Shown in pieces: positions 1 to 9,054 of a stretch of DNA of 64,000 nucleotides; position 1 is the first letter of the stretch; every line of letters starts with the position of its first letter. This DNA comes from Diphasiastrum complanatum. Taxonomy: Eukaryota; Streptophyta; Lycopodiopsida; Lycopodiales; Lycopodiaceae. The stretch is taken from the NCBI GenBank assembly GCA_029204225.1, contig CM055107.1:23889391-23953390 (forward strand), given 5' to 3'. The notes under the pieces are model-generated. The model was not told where the DNA came from. It searched no databases and worked only from the letters and a program-made list of their open reading frames with translations. Position numbers and translations under genes: made by a program.

Positions 1-1340
1 ATTAGAAAAGCATAATGTTGCTGAGAATTGGAATGTTTTACTTCGAGCCTTTGCTAAGCGGAATGAGTCTGCTAAGAAGCTTCTGCAATTGCTTCAAAGT
101 TGAGACTCCCAAGAGGTTGGAATAGGCTTAAGTACCTTTTAATTAGCATATCTCAAACGCTATCCACATTTCCCCTATGGCTTAGTTACCATGAATATGG
201 TAATCTTCACTAGTTAATGGCAATGGTGACGATGAAAACGACCAAGAAAGTGTATTGTATGATGTTGAATCATCAAATAATGTTCCATCATGATCGATAC
301 CATTATTTACTTAAGAAGCATGCGAATCCAAATCATCAATATCATCAACTTGATTATCTTGTTCGTATGCCAGTGGTGGCCGCATGTCTTCCACAATAGC
401 TCTATTCTCAAATTTACATACCACCATCTAAGATATGAACGATCTAGGGTGAAAGACCACCTATACACGTAATTATCACCATAAACATGCACCAACTTGT
501 AATTGGCATCTATATTATAAATGACTTGCCTCAATCAAGTCTTGTCTTGCTCTCTCAATGGAAGCTAGCGATATCTCCTTGGATGAAATGTATCTTTGTA
601 TGTACATGGCAAATTAAACAAGTAATTACATATATACATTAGTGCCATTATCTTAAATCAATTTACTTCAAGTTAGTCCAGTGGATTATAATGTGATTCA
701 TCACATTGGTCATACCTCGCTAGAACATTGATTTTGTTGATTGTGCTCCTAACGTCTTCTGTCAAAAATCCTCTCAACGCAAAGGGGAGCACGAAGAATG
801 TACACAAAAACAATGTTGTCAATGAGATCCATTGAATTGAAACAAGACACGCTATAAACACATTCAAGAGTTAACATAAAATATGCTAACTGTGTGCCAG
901 TCATGAGACTTAGGCCACATAATTGGTAAATAATCTGGTGTCTTAGGTTTGTCATCATAGACTAGTGCAAATGACAAGTTCACACTCTTCTTTCTTTAAG
1001 AAGGATGGACCATCACAAATTGGACTACAGGCCTAGCCTAACTAGAGAATTGCATGTGTACTTTACTGGATGATGATTTTTTTCATATTACTATCGAAGG
1101 CTTCAATTGGATGAATTCGAAGTCATGTAATTGGCAAGATTTAGACACAGAAACGCAATAGGCACGTCGACTATTGGACCCACATGTACACATAGATTTG
1201 CATCGAGATGCCTCACAAGAAGATACATTACATGAGGATATGCCTTTTGCGACAAATGATCAGAAAGGCGACATGGATGAAATAATGGATGTATTTTTCA
1301 CAAACCCACTTGAGCCACAATGACAAATAAAAGGCGATTA
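1..1340. other. No supported gene; possible ORF tail at left edge
   Basis: Bases 2-103 on the plus strand read open from the window edge to a TGA at 101-103 as a short lysine/leucine-rich peptide ending KKLLQLLQS. It could be the end of a gene or element lying to the left, but I recognise no family. The rest is AT-rich with only short, unsupported reading frames. Bases 1145-1320 read as a broken acidic peptide and may belong to the CACTA remnant that follows. Confidence 0.3.
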
Positions 1341-1349
1341 TGTGTGGCT

Positions 1350-2545
1350 TGGCATCCAATCCCTTGTATGAGTTACGAGCTTGTATATTATTCCTAAACT
1401 TGCAAACTAGTTGGATGCGAGTGTCACCAAGCTATTCAAGTGAAGATTAGTTTACTATTTTGTATAGTCAATCCAAATTATACTTTGTCTATTTTAAAAT
1501 AGTTTGCATGTCATGCCAATCTGCTCCAAAAACACCGCCATAACACCATGCAAACTGCATCACGACAAAAAGCCAAGAAAATTTTGTCATTAATAGCATG
1601 GATTACAAAAGTATTCATGCATGTCCAATGATTGCACTCTCTATTGACATGAGCACATGTCCACATTGTATGGATCATCATTATGACAAAATCTACAAGG
1701 AGAAACCATACATGCCAAAGTCGTGAGGCACTTATCCATCATACCCAAGATATATCGTGTTCAAGTGCAAGTCCCTAGTGGAGCCTATGACACCAATCAT
1801 TCAATAAATGGTAGTATGAGTCCTTGTTGATTGTCCAACATAGAAACATCTAAATGAAATATGTCTCGAGTTTAGGGATGAGCCTCGACATTTACATCTA
1901 GGTTTGGCAATGGACGATGTGAATCTATTCAGATTGCCCTCCACATCATGGTTCATTTGGCTTGTTGTCTTGGTGAATTATAACAATCCACCCTGGCTAA
2001 GTATGAAGAGGGTACATCTCATGCTTGCAGTCCTTTTCATTCCAACAAAACACAAGGCAAATAATATGGATGTATATATGGCTCCCATGATAGATGAGCC
2101 TGAAATCTTATAACAAAGAATTCAAGTGACTAGTATTTCAAAACCACATAGACAAAGAGATTACATGATGAAGGAGACCTTGATGTGGACTATGCAAGAC
2201 TTTGATGTGGACTATGCACAACCTACAAAAAAAAATTTGGGTATAAAGAGTGTTGTGATAAAATAGAATCAATTTCATATACATATGTACCCACCACCAT
2301 GCTAACTTTTGCTTTTTCACAAATTTCACTCACATGTAAGTTTGTTTTTTTTTGTTTCAATGCAAGACTCCAAACAAGTGGCTATCATGTGTGCATATGT
2401 GACGAGTATTTGCAAGCACGTCACTCACAACATCTTAGAAAGTCGATGGTATATGAGAGTCACATGGTATATGAGAGTCACACTCGATAAACTTCCAAGT
2501 GACCACCCTGCACATAATGGACCTGTTGTTCAAAGACCCCTCACT
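1350..2545 (+). pseudogene. CACTA (En/Spm) TNP2-type transposase remnant
   Basis: This is a decayed transposase of the plant CACTA DNA transposon superfamily, whose enzyme cuts and moves the element. Three TNP2 landmarks appear in order. At about 1600-1770, SIHACP is followed, after a one-base frameshift, by NDCTLY, and then AKVVRHLSIIP, matching the conserved cysteine-rich block and the A-K-V-L-R-Y-F-P-L-I-P type motif. At 1895-2113, LGLAMDD then NNPPWLSMKR and MDVYMAPMIDEP match the family's L-G-L-A-T-D-G, Y-N-L-P-P-W and D-V-(Y/F)-x-x-P-(L/M)-(I/V)-D-E blocks. At 2155-2215, MKETLMWTMQDF matches the next block, followed near 2450-2530 by a degraded region ending in LPSDHPAHNGPV. Frameshifts and stops make it non-functional. 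No terminal inverted repeats were found, so the element boundaries are unknown. Similarity is judged by eye from family knowledge. Confidence 0.72.
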
Positions 2546-3787
2546 TTGAAGGTAAAGCATACAAAGGGATTGTTATTTTGTAACATGTATTTATTCATCT
2601 AGTAATAAACATTTGTAAACTTGTTGAGTAAATTACATCTATGCTTATTTCTTGAAAAACAAGTGATTGGCTTCAAATTTGGAGATCTAATTAAGATCTC
2701 CCTCCAAGTATGAAGAGGTTGTCCATATTCCATGCACTTATTTATTAGAAAACATTGTTGATAAATCATCTATTGGCTCCAATGCACATATTTAAGAATG
2801 TGAAGAGTTTTGCTAGAATTCTCTTGTAATTCATTCTTGTAGTGAGGATGGAGTGCATGCATCCCAAAGGGAACCAGGAACCATACCTTAGCTTCCTAGC
2901 TTTCAACACTTGTCATCCAAACCCACTTGACATATAAGCATCCTACTCATCAATAAAAATCATACTTAACCAATTTGACGTTCTGGAACCAGCATTGAGA
3001 GCCAACACCATGCTAGATTGGGGGTCCCATTGTGGGCTTCCTTCCAAGTGAGTTGTCCGACTTACATCAAACTTAACCAACTCGAAGCTTCATTACAAAT
3101 GGGTAACATCCATTCCAAGCAAGCCATCTGATTTACATCAGACTTAATAACTCGAAGCTTTGTTACGAGCGCTAGAAACCAAGGTGGCGCCACGCTAGAC
3201 TGGACAGCCATAAATAGACAACTTTTTACCCAAGCAAGCCATCCAACTCAGCCAACAAGTCAGAGCATGTTCCCCAAGAGCTTAACCAATTTACATTCAT
3301 GCAAGGAACAATCAAAACCACAAGTCATGACAAATATGACGACAACCAATTTCTAGACCGAAATCTACAAACCATACCAATAAATGGTAGAGCGGCCATA
3401 TAACTAGACGTTTTAAAAAATACTAGAACCCATAAGGTAACCAGAGTCTGTTTGAGAAAAATTCCACTTTGTTAATAAAATCTATATTACATTTCAAGTG
3501 TGTGACCCCAATCCTAGTCTCCGAGGCATTGCCAAGGTAGGCACGAGGACAATATTTCAGCAAGGAGAGCTAAGACTTGGTTGGAGCTCACCCTAAGTCG
3601 CAATCTACTCCCCCCTATAGTTATGGTGGGATTCACCACCTCCCCTCATAAAAAGCGCTTAAACCATATTGGTAAAGCACATTTTTCTCTCTCTACAAAG
3701 CTATCATTTCCTCTATAGGTATGAAGACTGTCGTCAGTATCTTCTTTTCGAATAACATGATACTTGATAGCTATATGCTTCATTTTT
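2546..3787. other. Non-coding stretch with an imperfect 69-bp duplication
   Basis: I see no gene. Bases 3060-3097 and 3129-3166 share a segment (ttacatca-acttaa--aactcgaagctt), giving two imperfect tandem units about 69 bp apart. A partial third start, ccaagcaagccatc, lies near 3231. The context suggests an untranslated part of an old LTR element, but no PBS or LTR ends were found. Confidence 0.35.
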
Positions 3788-4920
3788 TTAATGAAACACA
3801 GGATCTTTCGTAAGATAGATTGCTGAAGTGTTATCCATTAGTAAGACATAAGGTTCATAAATAGTTTCATCAAATCTTTCCAACATTTGTTTGATCCATA
3901 TCAGTTCGTTTGTCGTCTTAGCTACTGCTACATATTCAGCCTCACACGAAGATTGAGCTACTACTATTTGCTTCTTGCTTATCCAAATTATAGTTGCGCC
4001 AGATGCTAGAGTACAACCTCCTGAAATACTTTTGCTATCATCCTTCATGGATGCCCAGCTTGCGTCACTGTAAGATTCGATCCGAAATCCAGCTTCCTTT
4101 GAATAACACAGTCCATAGTCTTTCGTTTCTTGGAGATATTGTACTACTCTTTTTGCTAACTTCCAATGCAAGGATCCTGGGTTCTGATTAAATTGGTTAG
4201 CTTGTATACTACAAATGCTATATCAGGTCTGGTGTTGTCTGTAAGATACAACAATGATCCAATCAGCCTTCGATAGGGTGTATTGGCCATTCGTTTCTCT
4301 TCTTCGAGAGTCTGCGGACAATCTGGCTTACTCAATACAATAAAAAATAGAACAGAGCAAGAAAGGGAGGGAGGGAGCAGAGGCGAGTGGAAGGCATAGA
4401 CCTCAGAGTATTGTTCGAGGTATCATGGGAGTATGCACACCTTTGCATTCGAGCATGTTGAAGTCTTCAATGATTTTTCGAGTATACTTTTGTTGGTGAA
4501 GATACAACTTGCCACCTTCAAAGTCTCTTTCGATCTGTAAGCCTAGATAGATTTTTGCTTCTCCTAGGTCAGTGATATCAAATATTCCAGAAATGTCTCT
4601 TTTGACATCTGAAATCAATTTATCTTTTCTTGAGAAGATAAGAGTGTCGTCAACATAAACAACTAGAATGATAATTTCATCTTTGACATGTGTGATATAG
4701 ACATTCGACTCAGCAAATAAAGGTCCGAAACCTAAAGAATATAGTGTTTCATCCTTCTTTCTATACCATTGTCTGGCTGCTTGTTTCAGACCATAGATGC
4801 TTTTACTCATGTGACATCCAAATTCTGGATATTATTGGCTTATAAAACCAAGTGGTTGATCCATAAATAAATCTTCTTCTAATTCTGCATGCAAGAAAGC
4901 AGTTTTAGTTAAAGTAGCAA
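3788..4920 (-). pseudogene. Ty1/copia reverse transcriptase-RNase H fragment
   Basis: Read on the minus strand from 4920 down, this is the C-terminal half of a copia polyprotein, the enzyme that copies element RNA into DNA. RT begins with KTAFLHAELEEDLFM (about 4915-4860), then SIYGLKQAARQWY, the catalytic YVDD in LVVYVDDTL (about 4660-4640) and YLGLQI. The palm to RNase H connection (RRLIGSLLYL, TRPDIAFVVYKL) lies at 4290-4190. RNase H has YSDASWA, SSCEAEY and DNTSAIYLTKDPVFH, ending at 3788. About 90 bp of unrelated purine-rich sequence interrupts the frame near 4325-4410, and stops occur around 4830. Upstream gag, protease and integrase are missing, cut by LTR sequence beginning near 4925. 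Confidence 0.9.
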
Positions 4921-4929
4921 TGATCGACT

Positions 4930-5158
4930 TATACAGTGCTTTCTTATTTCGACGGCACTACGTGTGCTCAGTTCTAGAATTATTGGGCCGTCTTTCTTTT
5001 ACAAGCCGCTTGAGTGCTTTTAAGCAACTTTATCTTTGTACTTATTAATCAGTTGAATATACAGTTTGTGGAGAGCAATTCTGTTGTCTTGTCTTGTTGC
5101 ACTTGATGTTGTGTTGTGGTGATTGATCCGGTCGGGTGTTTTAACTGTTTTTCTTAAC
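4930..5158 (+). repeat. Partial LTR (3' end) upstream of a PBS
   Basis: The sequence just before the primer-binding site at 5159 must be the R-U5 end of an LTR on the plus strand. The 5' boundary is not visible; the segment appears to break into the minus-strand copia RT near 4925. The junction reads cttaac directly before the PBS, so the usual terminal CA is altered. Confidence 0.45.
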
Positions 5159-5174
5159 TTGGTATCAGAGCCCT
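5159..5174 (+). other. Copia primer-binding site (tRNA-Met type)
   Basis: TTGGTATCAGAGCCC matches the plant copia primer-binding site complementary to the 3' end of initiator tRNA-Met, where minus-strand DNA synthesis starts. It marks a plus-strand element whose internal region survives only as about 270 bp of leader (5175-5445), with no gag. Confidence 0.8.
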
Positions 5175-5449
5175 TGGTGGCTAGAATCACCGGACAATAA
5201 CAGAGAGCTGCAAATTCACGACGGTTTGTTGGCTAGGAAGCACAAAACCGAGTCTGTGGAGATTCGTGGAATAGCTCGAAACTGTAAGAAGATTCAAAGG
5301 CAAGGGATTGTCGGCTGAAACGAGAAGCTAAAGCATAGAACTCCGTAGAAAGGCTGCCCACTGTGGATTCAATTTGAAGCCAATTATAAATATTTAGTTC
5401 AACTTTTCAGTGGTTTTACAGAAGAGTTTATAGAACAAGGGAGAGTTTT

Positions 5450-5974
5450 CTAATAATTTGAAGCCATAGAAGCTTCAACTTCAACCCCTATATCAGTATC
5501 TACTTCATCTACATCATCTGGAATAGATGCAAATGCTTCAATCATGGGAACAACAGATGATCCAACAAACTCATCATTTGGAATTTCAACAGATATATAG
5601 AAGACAAACACCATACCTTTGACTATAAGACGACATTTTCTTTTGTGGATATTACAATATATATTTCTCTTATAATGTTCATGCAGGTTTGTGTACTTTC
5701 TATCATGTTTGTGCTTAGAGGATGCTTGAGAATGTACAAGGTCATGAAAATGAACGAAACTAAAACTATCTATATCCTTAACATAAGTACTAATAATCTG
5801 AGAAAAATTATCAAGAAGAGCAAGTAAATTATATCGATTCTCATAAACTAGTTTATCGATATAGAAAGGTGCAATTTTTTTTTTTGAAAAATACTCTAAT
5901 TTCTCTGATGGAACGTCACTGGCATTCAAAAAATCCAGAAGTTTGTTTTCTGAGGATTTTGAGAAACTAGCCAT
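5450..5974 (-). CDS. Unrecognised 174-codon ORF
   Basis: This uninterrupted minus-strand ORF starts with ATG at 5974 (MASFSKSSENKLL) and ends at a TAA at 5450. I do not recognise the family. The N-terminal half is lysine/aspartate-rich and predicted mostly helical. The middle contains a His/Lys/Cys-rich stretch (SSKHKHDRK, then CNIHKRKC near residues 107-114) followed by a hydrophobic strand-like segment (IVKGMVFVFYISV). The C-terminus is acidic (DDVDEVDTDIGVEVE). It lacks the UBN2-type gag, zinc-knuckle, protease and RT motifs of neighbouring copia elements. Upstream on its own strand are tandem repeats containing ATATCAGA, which resembles a PBS core, so it could be the first ORF of an unfamiliar retroelement. 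A host or viral origin is possible but unsupported. Confidence 0.4.
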   Translation of the reverse strand: MASFSKSSENKLLDFLNASDVPSEKLEYFSKKKIAPFYIDKLVYENRYNLLALLDNFSQIISTYVKDIDSFSFVHFHDLVHSQASSKHKHDRKYTNLHEHYKRNIYCNIHKRKCRLIVKGMVFVFYISVEIPNDEFVGSSVVPMIEAFASIPDDVDEVDTDIGVEVEASMASNY

Positions 5975-5983
5975 ATTGAATCT

Positions 5984-6205
5984 GATATCGGTTCAACGCG
6001 TGTGAATGATTCTGGTTGGGGACTTTTGAACAAGGCACACGTTGATTTGATATTCCGTTGGAAGAGGCTGATATCGCTTTAGCGCGCGTGAATGATTTCG
6101 ATCGGGGTGTCTAGAACAAGATGCACGTTGATTCGATATTTTGTCTACGTGCAAGAGTGACTGAACTGGGAGGTGCTCCAGCAAGGACACGCACTGAACC
6201 AATAT
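5984..6205 (-). repeat. 86-bp tandem repeat, 2 clear units plus a degraded third
   Basis: Unit 1 (5984-6069) and unit 2 (6070-about 6156) both start gatatcg, followed by cttt or gttc and a CGCG-rich core. Both share gtgaatgat, then gaacaag-(g/a)(c/t)-cacgttgattt/cgatatt. The segment 6157-6205 resembles the second half of the unit only. Isolated copies of the opening motif recur downstream at 6351, 6826, 6927 and 6991. Confidence 0.7.
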
Positions 6206-7005
6206 TGCACTAAATTATGTATGATCAAAGTTTGCTTTGGTAGATTCTTCATACAGACTAAAGCTACAAAGACTCTACCGAAGCAAGCCTTGATCATTCA
6301 TAGTGTCGTCCAATAACTTCACTAGAGGACACTTCAATTAGGGCCACTCTGATATCGGTCCAACGCGCCCGATAGAAGAAAGATCTTTTCTTATTTTGAT
6401 GGCGTGCGTAGATTTGCTATTGGACCTAAACAAGGATGTCGAAATTTAAAGAAATTTTGAAGATAGGATATAAAAATTCGTCTGATATTTATGGACTATC
6501 CTAGTTAATCAATTGTCAAGAAATTCTAATTAATCCTAGTCTGGGTCCCTTACATGTTATTTATTTATTGTACCAGTCCCATACTAGTCCATGATTATTG
6601 TCATAAGTAGCCTTATCAATCAATCATTTTTTTATGACCAAAGGGCATTTATTAATGATTTGATTTTCGATATTACAAATGATTTCAAATATGTTGATCT
6701 TCGTAAACCGTGCCTCGATATTTGCAACCACCACAATGACAATTATTTTGGATTTCGGCGCTATATAATCACCTACACGATGCTTCAAAAATTTTGCTTT
6801 CAGTTTCAGATCATCTTTTCGCGAATGAGGTATTGGTTTAGCGCGCCCGACGAAACTACTCAGCTTCCCTTCTAGACTCGCGTGCACCCATCCCCTATCG
6901 ATAGCTCATAAAAGAATATTCTTTTCAATATTGGTTCGGCGCGGCCGACCTGCATTCTGATTTTGGGACCTCTCTACGCACGGGCTGATTCAATATTGGG
7001 TCCTA
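6206..7005. other. Non-coding stretch with dispersed CGCG-core motifs
   Basis: There is no credible gene here. Copies of a short motif are dispersed through it: gatatcggtccaacgcgccc at 6351-6370, a tattggtttagcgcgcccga copy at about 6830-6850, and atattggttcggcgcggccg at 6928-6947. Two anti-parallel small ORFs at 6591-6887 overlap each other and lack recognisable motifs. Confidence 0.4.
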
Positions 7006-7209
7006 ATGGCGCGCACAAAGCAAACTGCACGTATCCATCCTGGAGGTATCCCAATTCAAGGAGGCCAGAGAAATCCACCACCGCCACGTCCACCACCACA
7101 TCCTCCTAGGCCAAGGGGCAAACCAAGAGACCCGCCATGGCTCAGTTGTTTACAGAATGTTATGAAAAACATGCAACTATTTATCAGATTTTATTGTCTA
7201 CTGCAATAG
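7006..7209 (+). CDS. Small ORF beginning with the histone H3 tail sequence
   Basis: The ORF starts ATG at 7006 and reads MARTKQTAR, identical to the first nine codons of histone H3 (mature residues 1-8 plus initiator Met). It then diverges to IHPGGIPIQGG and a proline/arginine-rich stretch (PPPPRPPPHPPRP). H3 lysine 4 is kept, but lysine 9 is replaced by isoleucine. The GG at residues 13-14 matches the H3 spacing (KSTGG), so the start probably derives from an H3-like sequence. Around 7135 another frame carries the better-looking continuation (AMAQLFTECYEKHAT to a TAA near 7240), suggesting a frameshift in an originally longer protein. No histone fold follows. It could be a retroelement gag N-terminus or a rearranged H3 pseudogene; I cannot decide. 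Confidence 0.5.
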   Translation: MARTKQTARIHPGGIPIQGGQRNPPPPRPPPHPPRPRGKPRDPPWLSCLQNVMKNMQLFIRFYCLLQ

Positions 7210-7240
7210 GGAAGAAACCTCTCGATTGTTTTGGTTAAAC

Positions 7241-8409
7241 ACCAAATTTGTTTAGGACATTTACAATCATTTGAATGGATATTGATCTGTTGTTGTGTCT
7301 GTGTCGATCAACAACAAAAGACCAATGGAATGGGTACAAAAAGTCCATTGAGTTGTTGTCTTTTCGTCATCATCATAAACTCTTCCACATTATTAGCAGT
7401 GGGTGGCCTTTCAGCGCCTTCAGTTGAGGCTTTGCACACTCAGGAATGCTTGTAGTAGCACACAACCTCATGGATAATGAAGCATTTTTTTCTCATTTTC
7501 TTATAGCTTTTGTGAAACAGGTGGTATCAATCACTTAATTTGCTTGAATATCAATCGATAAATATAAATTTATCTATGAATGCAACTGGAATATATGCGT
7601 GAAGGCACCCCTTCATCTGTGAAGGCCACCCTTCAACTTGTTTATGAAGCTTTCCTGTTAGCCCATTCTGGATAATTAAAAAGCCTCTTTTTAACAAGGA
7701 ATCGGCCAATAACATACATTTTTTGACAGGTGGGTTCCTTACAATGTTGCTCAACCACTCCTTGATAAGCAATCATATGCATGTCTTCCAAAAGCATTTT
7801 TCAAAATACTAGCCTTGGTTTTTTTGGGACAAAAGCTATGCAAGAAATTTCCTGTGTTGTAAATGATATCAATATGAAGGTTGTATAAAAGGAAAGCGAT
7901 GCAAAATTGTCGGTAATAGGTGAGTAATAGAATGCGAAAACTTCCTACTTCCAGTGCATGACTACACCTATCAGAAATTGAACAAAGCAGTAGTGATGGA
8001 AATCATGTTCAATCTTTAGCAACTAACTTTCGCTAGATACTAAGTGATTACGTAGCCAAACATAAAGTATTGAATCAGACAATTTCTATCAGTTACAAAA
8101 GCAATACAGAGATGCATGCATTTTGACACAAACTGAACACAATAAGAAAATATTATTGATTCAGAAAAACAAAATCAGATGCTAATGAGTGCAAGACAAT
8201 AGCGGATAGAAACCGCGCACTCTAAAGCTGTCTCTGAGTAACTGATAATAAGTCTGAAATAAGCAACTCTGCTAATAAGCAGAAGCACAATAGCAACTCT
8301 AAAATAAATCTCTAAAAGACTAAGCTATAATGCTCAAGAGAGTTCAAGCTTGAAAGCTTGATAGAGTGCTAACAACAATACTTTCTGATTGTGAACGATC
8401 TGCTTGATG
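7241..8409. other. No supported gene
   Basis: This AT-rich stretch has only short frames without recognisable motifs. Its right part (about 8200-8409) is probably the U5 end of the minus-strand copia LTR that follows, but its boundary with unique DNA is not visible. Confidence 0.35.
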
Positions 8410-9049
8410 AGAGCACAAGAATTGATCATTCTACTTGATAATGAGATGTATGAACAGCCGATTTATACTAAGTAATTAGGTCATCAAATGCGATTGCCAG
8501 TTGGCTGGAGTCCATTGGCATTCATCTAGTTCTTCTCAGAAGTTGCTTGCTGATAGGCGGTGTCAATTGGCCGTAAACAGTCTGTCTGCATACATGAACG
8601 TAAACTGCCACAGGCGAAAAATGCGACACTACATTTTTACTCGTAATTTTTGACAGGTGAAAAATGTGACATTGCATTTTTGCACGTAATTCCTGACAGG
8701 CAAAAAATGCGAAAAAGACGACATTGCATTTTTACACATAAATCCTGACAGACGAAAAATGCGAATAAGGCGACATTGCACTTTTGCATGCAATTCCTGA
8801 CACGCAAAAAATACGAAAAAGCCGACACTGTATTTTTACACAAGATTCTTGACAAGCGATAGTATCGGGTGTGTAGAGAGAGAAATGTGACATTGTTGTC
8901 AAACTCCGTGTATTTCTACAGACTGTGTAAAAACACTTCTAATTCTGTAGACTGTATAAAGACACAAGAAAATTCACAAAACTGGATAAACAGTTGGATG
9001 AAGATTAAAAACCGATTAGTCGATTAGTAGGAAGGAGAATAATCCAACA
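8410..9049 (-). repeat. 3' LTR (U3 and promoter part) of a minus-strand copia
   Basis: Reading the minus strand, the pol remnant is followed by a purine tract (agattaagaagaag) and then TGTTGGATTATTC, the LTR start at 9049. A TATA-like tagtataaat lies at 8470-8461 on the same strand, about 580 bp in, so the interval between is U3. U3 contains the tandem array at 8607-8860. The far end of the LTR below 8410 could not be fixed. Confidence 0.55.
8607..8860. repeat. 43/52-bp tandem array inside LTR U3
   Basis: Units start with tgacag at about 8607, 8651, 8694, 8746, 8798 and 8850. Each carries a run gcgaaaaatgcga, then cgacattgcatttttgcac. The first two units are about 43 bp. The next three are 52 bp and contain an extra 9-bp segment around aaaaagacg. 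The array lies between the inferred LTR start (9049) and the TATA-like site (8461-8470). Confidence 0.8.
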
Positions 9050-9054
9050 CTTCT

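Noticed and set aside
6591-6887. Overlapping 94- and 87-codon ORFs on opposite strands
   Set aside because: Both cannot be assigned, neither has recognisable motifs, and they lie in the CGCG-motif region.
8637-8855. Minus-strand ORF with repeated Cys/Phe-rich peptide
   Set aside because: It is the translation of the 43/52-bp tandem array in an LTR; the repeat structure explains the openness and no ORF continues outside it.
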